DNA of 64,000 bases, from contig NW_022985445.1 in NCBI RefSeq assembly GCF_010093595.1, positions 1 to 64,000 on the forward strand, written 5' to 3'. A program made the position numbers and the translations under genes. The DNA is from Mytilinidion resinicola (Eukaryota > Ascomycota > Dothideomycetes > Mytilinidiales > Mytilinidiaceae). This document shows positions 59,007 to 64,000 of this stretch, in pieces (positions within the stretch are counted from its first letter, which is position 1; every line of letters begins with the position of its first letter). Below the pieces are notes generated by a model. It was not told where the DNA came from, made no database searches, and worked only from the letters and a program-made list of their open reading frames with translations.

Positions 59007-59984
59007 ATGCCTCGACATCGGTATAGACGATCCCGTCCACCCCCAAAAGTGAAGAAAGAAGAGCGCAACGTAGTTAGCCCCGTATCCACAGCTATCACGA
59101 AGCCCAAGGTACCACATGCGGCAACATCAATGCACCGTTTCTCTCAACTGCCAGCGGAGCTTCGTGTAATAGTCTGGGAGAATGCTCTAGAACCGGTGGG
59201 GCGACAGGTGGTGACGCTAAGCCGCAACATAGGTGATACCAAAATCACTGTCACTCCGCCGCCCATTGGCATATTCTCCGCACAGTCGGAAGCTCGAGCC
59301 CATGCTCGAGCGGAAATGTACCGCCGCGGCTATGTGCTGTACCTTATGACATCCACGTCTTTTTCTCGACCGGTAACGGAGATCTATTTTAACTTCGATC
59401 GTGACATCCTCCATGTTCACTCCGATCTTTCCGGAACTCCGCCATCTCCGGGTCAGCACAGAGACAGCATGTATCGCAAGCTGGCCACTATTGCCGCGCT
59501 CCTAGATCCTCATCAAATCGGCCAAGTTCATTATCTAGCCGTCTCTTGCTTGCCTGACGCTAATAAGATGAGCCTTCAGGAGGAAACCTCCGCTACCATC
59601 GAGCTCCACAAGTTCAAGAAACTCCACTCATTCCGGTTAGTTGTAAACTATGTACCAGAGGACCTTGGCAAGAAATATAAGACTAGGGAAGAAATTGGCA
59701 AGATGATGAAGAGTCTGTGGGAAGATATTGCGGGCCACATCGCACGGCATGATAGGACTTGGAACAAACCGTACATTCAGATATGCCTCCAAGAACTTAC
59801 GTGCGAAGACAGTGATTACTCACCTCTCCCAAAAGGAATCGATAGACCCAGAGCTCATGCTCCCAAAGCCCACTCTTCCGTAGCCTCGACTTCTACTGCC
59901 AAGACAAATACCCGGAGCACGCATCGCTCGACATCGGCGGCAACTAAGTCTTCCAAACAGCTAAGAAACAATAGGCAGAAGTGA
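59007..59984 (+). CDS. 2EXR domain protein
   Basis: 325 residues in one exon from the ATG at 59007 (MPRHRYRRSRPPP); the frame is open further up but only with a TTG. A basic N-terminus of about 40 residues is followed by the 2EXR motif FSQLPAELRVIVWENALEP near 43-61, and the usual INFDRDILH-like strand (YFNFDRDILHVHSD). The C-terminal 60 residues are Ser/Thr/Lys-rich and probably disordered. 2EXR proteins are abundant in filamentous fungi and have no established biochemical role. It starts within 130 bp of the RIP block and has normal composition with no RIP stops. Confidence 0.85.
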   Translation: MPRHRYRRSRPPPKVKKEERNVVSPVSTAITKPKVPHAATSMHRFSQLPAELRVIVWENALEPVGRQVVTLSRNIGDTKITVTPPPIGIFSAQSEARAHARAEMYRRGYVLYLMTSTSFSRPVTEIYFNFDRDILHVHSDLSGTPPSPGQHRDSMYRKLATIAALLDPHQIGQVHYLAVSCLPDANKMSLQEETSATIELHKFKKLHSFRLVVNYVPEDLGKKYKTREEIGKMMKSLWEDIAGHIARHDRTWNKPYIQICLQELTCEDSDYSPLPKGIDRPRAHAPKAHSSVASTSTAKTNTRSTHRSTSAATKSSKQLRNNRQK

Positions 59985-61366
59985 GACTGAGATGGAGGAG
60001 GATGAAATCTTTTTGGAAGGGGACGATGGTCTGAGTCTAGAGCTTAATACGACCCTTGCGGATCTAGACGACGACGTTGAGGAGATGCTCGCAGGCTTCT
60101 ACAACTCGTCTCAGATGCACTACGATTGAAGACACTTATACTCGAAATAGGAAATAGGGTTGATTATGATGAACTACTACGAAATCTTTGGGCGATTTGG
60201 CGCACGCCGGGGCCTCCCGATCGAAAGCGCAGACAATGTAATATTTGAAGCCGTGAATAAGGTTAACGGGATTTGCAAAAAAGAACCGATCGGGATATGC
60301 TTGGCTAGATCCCAAGGTCAACAAATTTAATGTCGTTTCTGAACCGTGCACATGGCGATAACGTGACTTGCCCCAATGCGACAGTGATAAGATACCAATC
60401 GTCTTTACTGGTATCCTGAAAACTTGCCCATTAAACTTCATTCTTCGGGACGCTCAAATTTAGCACGACTAACTTATCCGAGAGCTTGAACTAGAATCGA
60501 GATTTCAACATAGCAAAAGATAGACCAGACAAATTTCACCCAATGATCTCGATACGATGCCATCATCCTTTGCTCCGACGAGACCCTGGAACACATCGCA
60601 AATGCTTTCATTGGCAGCGGGCTCACTCGAACTCAATCGAAGTATCTTTGATTGTGCTGACAATTATCCGCTTTGTCCCTTCACAATGGTTTGCGACGTT
60701 TCTTACGCTTGCTGAAAATCCTCACACCTCACTTGTTCTCATCATCAGTGGGTCAAGCACGCAGTCAAACATCGTCAATCAATCGCGTCGAGGGGCCCGG
60801 GAAGGCGATCGGAATGAGATGAGACAAACCTTGGCAGTCACGTGACGTGCCAATAAGCAAACTCCTCGCATGCCCGTCTTCCCAACCCATGTGTCAGACA
60901 TGAGTATATTCATTTTCCACTTAGACTGTGCTCCCGTTTCTCAAGGCTTCCACGGAACTGTAGTGCTTCAATCGCAAACCGGCACTATTCGGCCCCCTAA
61001 AACCCGGTAAAATCCGGTGATCCTGCTGGAAGAGTCTGACCATCGCGTAGGATTTATAATGCGGGGTGATAGGCGCGGGGGATTCGCTAATGCGGGGAAA
61101 GCTTGATAGGAGGTCTATTAAGAGCGATGGTGGGAGACGGACATACTCTGGACCGCCCGGAAGATAGAGAAGCGATGTCAAAGGAATGAAAGTATATCGG
61201 ACATACTCAGATCCGTTCTCAACCCAAAGTCACACCAAGCATCTCCACATATAACGACCCCTACTCGCCCCCATATAAGATGGCTTCAATCGCATTTCCT
61301 TCTCCGGAATCAACCAGATCCCGTTCCCCACAAGTACGATCCCACCACGCCTCTTGAAAGCCCATC
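59985..61366. other. 1.4-kb intergenic region, no supported gene
   Basis: Normal composition. Right after the 2EXR stop, 59990-60129 encodes an acidic stretch in another frame (MEEDEIFLEGDDG..), which may be a spliced-on tail of that gene or chance. Minus ORF 60136-60441 (101 codons) and plus ORF 60543-60845 (100 codons) resemble nothing known. 61200-61366 should be the promoter of the SDR. Confidence 0.4.
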
Positions 61367-62311
61367 ATGCCCAACGGCGAACCTATTAAGGTTCCTATTG
61401 AGACCTACTCCTTCGAAGGTAAAACGGTTCTCATAACCGGCGCCTCCTCTGGCATTGGCCTCGAAACCGCCGAACTCTTTTATTCCCTCGGCGCCAACAT
61501 CGCCTTTATCTGCGGCCGAAAAACGCCGCCGACCAAGATTCCGCTCGAGTCTCCGCGTACCTTGCGTATCAACCTCAACCTCTCTGACTGGTCTGCCCTC
61601 TCCGCCGCATTTCTCGCTACGTATGAAAAGTTCGGCCGCATCGACATCGTGGTCCCCAATGCCGGCCTCGCTGAGCCGCCGGGACAGTATTTCAACCTTC
61701 AGGAAGATGGCGAGGGAGGTTTGAAGCCACTGGATATGATTGCCGTAGAAATCGATATCAAGGGGACTATGTACACCATAGCGCTCGGGATCCACTATCT
61801 CAAGAAGAACCAGAACCCCACCGGTGGTAGTATCGTTATCATGTCATCAATGGCTGGCTACGAAGGCGTCTCGGGCATGCCCGGCTACTCCGCCTCCAAA
61901 CACGCCGCCACCGCCCTTTTGCGCTCTCTCCCGCGAAACGCAGCACCGCTCAATATCGCAGTGAGCTTGGTGGCGCCAAGTATGACATATACGCCTGGTG
62001 CGTTTCCAGGGACTTATAAGCCTGGAAAGGCAGCTTTTGAAGAGATGGATGCGAAGATGAAGAAGGTTGGGGTGAATATGAGCTCTGCGTATACGTGTGC
62101 GAACGCGGTGGCGTATCTAGTGGAGAAGGGGTTGGATGCGAATGGGGTCAGTTTGCTGGTGGATCGGGACCAAATCACGGACCTGGAGAGTGAGATAGCG
62201 GCCTCGAGGCCCGCATGGTTTGTGGATAGGGGTAAGGCTAGGGAGGAGGCGGGGAAGGCGTTTTATGAGTTCACGAAGGCGGAGGCGGAGAAAGCAAAAG
62301 CTACTGCATAG
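61367..62311 (+). CDS. Short-chain dehydrogenase, 15-hydroxyprostaglandin dehydrogenase-like
   Basis: NAD(P)-dependent SDR of 314 residues, single exon. TGASSGIG lies at 24-31, PNAG replaces NNAG (VVPNAGLAEPP), the active-site strand is IVIMSSMAGYEG, and Tyr174/Lys178 (YSASK) are catalytic. The C-terminal extension (about 265-314) is charged and helical, longer than the minimal SDR fold, as is common in fungal homologues of 15-hydroxyprostaglandin dehydrogenase. Residues after strand 2 (CGRKTPP, with Arg-Lys) lean to NADP. It stands alone, about 18 kb from the other SDRs. Confidence 0.92.
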   Translation: MPNGEPIKVPIETYSFEGKTVLITGASSGIGLETAELFYSLGANIAFICGRKTPPTKIPLESPRTLRINLNLSDWSALSAAFLATYEKFGRIDIVVPNAGLAEPPGQYFNLQEDGEGGLKPLDMIAVEIDIKGTMYTIALGIHYLKKNQNPTGGSIVIMSSMAGYEGVSGMPGYSASKHAATALLRSLPRNAAPLNIAVSLVAPSMTYTPGAFPGTYKPGKAAFEEMDAKMKKVGVNMSSAYTCANAVAYLVEKGLDANGVSLLVDRDQITDLESEIAASRPAWFVDRGKAREEAGKAFYEFTKAEAEKAKATA

Positions 62312-63079
62312 AAGGGCGATTTCGGCGATTGGTCGAGGGATCTGTTGCGTTGGTAAGAGTTCGGAGCCTTGGTATAGATTTGAAGAACTCAGTATCTCGA
62401 GAATTATCCTTCAGCCTTGGATCTAGCCTCGATTTAGAAGTGTGCAGTCCCTTTTACTAAGCTAGATTTGCTACTTACTTAATCTATACCTGAGTGCAAA
62501 CATTGGCAGAGAACGCCGCAAGTCATGCGGCGAACGTTGCTCCCAAGTCACGAACGGCATTCTCAATATCAATGTCAGCGAGAGACCCAACCCCTTCGGC
62601 TCCACTATTGCTCGCTCGACACCACTGTTAGGAGCACCCCAGCTAGCAGGTATTCGTTACATCAAAAGATAGTGAATTTTCCACTACGTTGATCTTCACA
62701 TCCAATTTAGAGATTCAAACGCCTATCGAGGTACCCCAAGAAGTCGCAATAAGTGCCCAAACTTATGTCTTGGTACTGCACCTCCGGTAAAATTAGTCCC
62801 ATCATTGAGTGCGATAACTCGCTTCTCTTTTCAAAACAATCCAACAAGCCTTCGCCAATTCGCTTTGACGTGGTTCACTGCACGTGATACCGTGCCTGCC
62901 AAGACGCTATTCTAGGACCGGCGTGCGTTCCTTCCGAGCATCTTTTGGTTTGAGCACACTTCACCTTGGCTTCCTTTCCTCTCTCATCAATTCAATCGCG
63001 CCGCCAATTCACCTTTTCAAGCATTGCTGCCATCTCCAAGACATCTCGCTGCACGCAAAACTACCCGCCCCAACTCACG
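62312..63079. other. Intergenic region
   Basis: 768 bp of normal composition holding the SDR 3' end and the promoter and leader of the next gene. Short ORFs here (62220-62426, 62884-63120) overlap real genes or leaders and are not supported. Confidence 0.4.
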
Positions 63080-64000
63080 ATGAACGAACAACGCATCAAG
63101 ATGGAAGGCGAGCAATATGATCCCATCACGAATCGGCACAACGATCACTTCCTCAGACTTTCATATCACGGTCCAAGCCCCCCACCCCCCCATACGGTGA
63201 ACGGGCAGCCCGCGAAGAAGAAAGGCAAGCGAAAGTGGACGGCTGAGGAGAAGTGCAACGGCCGCAAGAACTCGCCGCCGGCGCCCAGATTTGGCGGACT
63301 CTCTCGGCTCGCCTGGAAAGAACACCAGCATCAGCGTAGAGAGGAGGAGCTCTCGCGTGTTATGAGCGGTGAAATCGGTAACATCGTTCATTCAAAATTG
63401 TCTTTGCCATCATGGTTGACGAGACCCAGCACCGCCTCCCGGTGCAGGTCCCAACTGGGCGAAGAATCGCGAGTCAAAGCTGAGAAAGGACACGAAGGCT
63501 ACGAAGCGCCGCCATAAGAAGCATAAGAAGAGACTCCGGAATCAGGCAATGGGCATAGATACAGGCGATCACTGGAGCCCGGGCATGGAGTACGATGACT
63601 TGAGGTGGCCAGAGAGCGAGTCACCGGATCATGGTGTGATGGGCAAACAGGAGTCTAGCGCGAGCACAGGTATGGGATGGGACATCAAGAAGGAGAACAG
63701 GGATCGTGCGGTTATGGTGAAGCCAGAGCCTGGAGTTGGCATCTATGATGGCGGACTGCAAACTTTCTATCCCGTCGACGATGACGTGGAGCAGTATGGC
63801 AGCTACTGTCGCCATATGACCAAGCGGGGTCCGAATGGGCTACAGCCTTGTAGCAGTGACAACCGTAGCAGTGACAACCGTACAGGAGACGTTTGCGCCA
63901 GCGGTCATAACGAGCCAGGTTGGGAGCATCCACCAAAGACCGATCTAAATTCCATCCACTATGATGCAGAACGAGAGGAAGCGGTTGATGCCTTTTTCGA
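63080..64000 (+). CDS. Hypothetical basic protein, partial at the window edge
   Basis: Exon 1 63080-63377 and exon 2 63448 to beyond 64000, across a 70-bp GT-AG intron (GEIG then PNWAKNRES). The ATG at 63080 begins MNEQRIKMEGEQYD; an upstream frame extension starts only at TTG. The first exon has KKKGKRKWTAEEKCNGRK, a nuclear-localisation-like basic run, then WKEHQHQRREEE. The second opens with a Lys/Arg stretch (KATKRRHKKHKKRLRN) and becomes acidic and Gly/Ser-rich, with SSDNR twice in a row. I recognise no domain. The C-terminus lies outside the window. A nuclear protein is plausible from charge alone. Confidence 0.72.

Noticed and set aside
60136..60845. Two ~100-codon ORFs (60136-60441 minus, 60543-60845 plus)
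   Set aside because: No recognisable domain; length is within chance for normal-composition DNA.
1..64000. tRNA or rRNA genes
   Set aside because: I saw no cloverleaf with A and B boxes and no conserved rRNA stretch; a tRNA scan would be needed to exclude a hidden one.

Overview
The window is genomic DNA from a filamentous ascomycete (Pezizomycotina). Its two-speed layout of gene islands between AT-rich repeat blocks is typical of Dothideomycetes; the species is not identified. Evidence: short GT-AG introns of about 47-138 bp, fungal-only families (Zn2Cys6 regulator, 2EXR protein, TRI12-type MFS pump), and long blocks almost free of CA/TG but full of TA, the mark of repeat-induced point mutation (RIP).

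Bases 1-30300 are a RIP-degraded repeat block. It opens with three copies of a 123-bp repeat. Next come a complete but stop-riddled telomere-linked RecQ-like helicase gene (471-5450, minus) and two more heavily mutated, truncated copies head to tail (7421-10197 and 10379-14627), followed by a 77-bp minisatellite. From 17465 to 29428 lies a nest of DNA transposons: a pogo/Fot1 element holds a piggyBac element, which itself holds a Mutator-like element (MULE). The same pogo is also hit by a second MULE copy and by a MULE-derived, much less mutated element.

Bases 30333-46107 are a gene island of normal composition: a TRI12-like MFS pump, a two-module dimeric alpha/beta-barrel protein, a short-chain dehydrogenase (SDR), a Zn2Cys6 regulator, a second SDR, a SnoaL-like protein, a cytochrome P450 and a coiled-coil protein. 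The first seven look like a small tailoring or catabolic cluster (transport, regulation, oxidation, reduction, isomerase-like steps) with no polyketide synthase, peptide synthetase or terpene enzyme in the window. Two gene pairs share divergent promoters.

Bases 46400-58880 are a second RIP block: two pogo elements (one each way), a second MULE family, a 409-bp foldback MITE and a hAT relic. Bases 59007-64000 are normal again: a 2EXR protein, a third SDR and a gene running off the right edge.

The most distinctive observation is that four different Mutator-type terminal repeats here each carry three boxes spaced exactly 22 bp apart. The second is that the first helicase gene keeps one unbroken 1,660-codon frame, with no indel shifting it, although many codons have become RIP-type stops.
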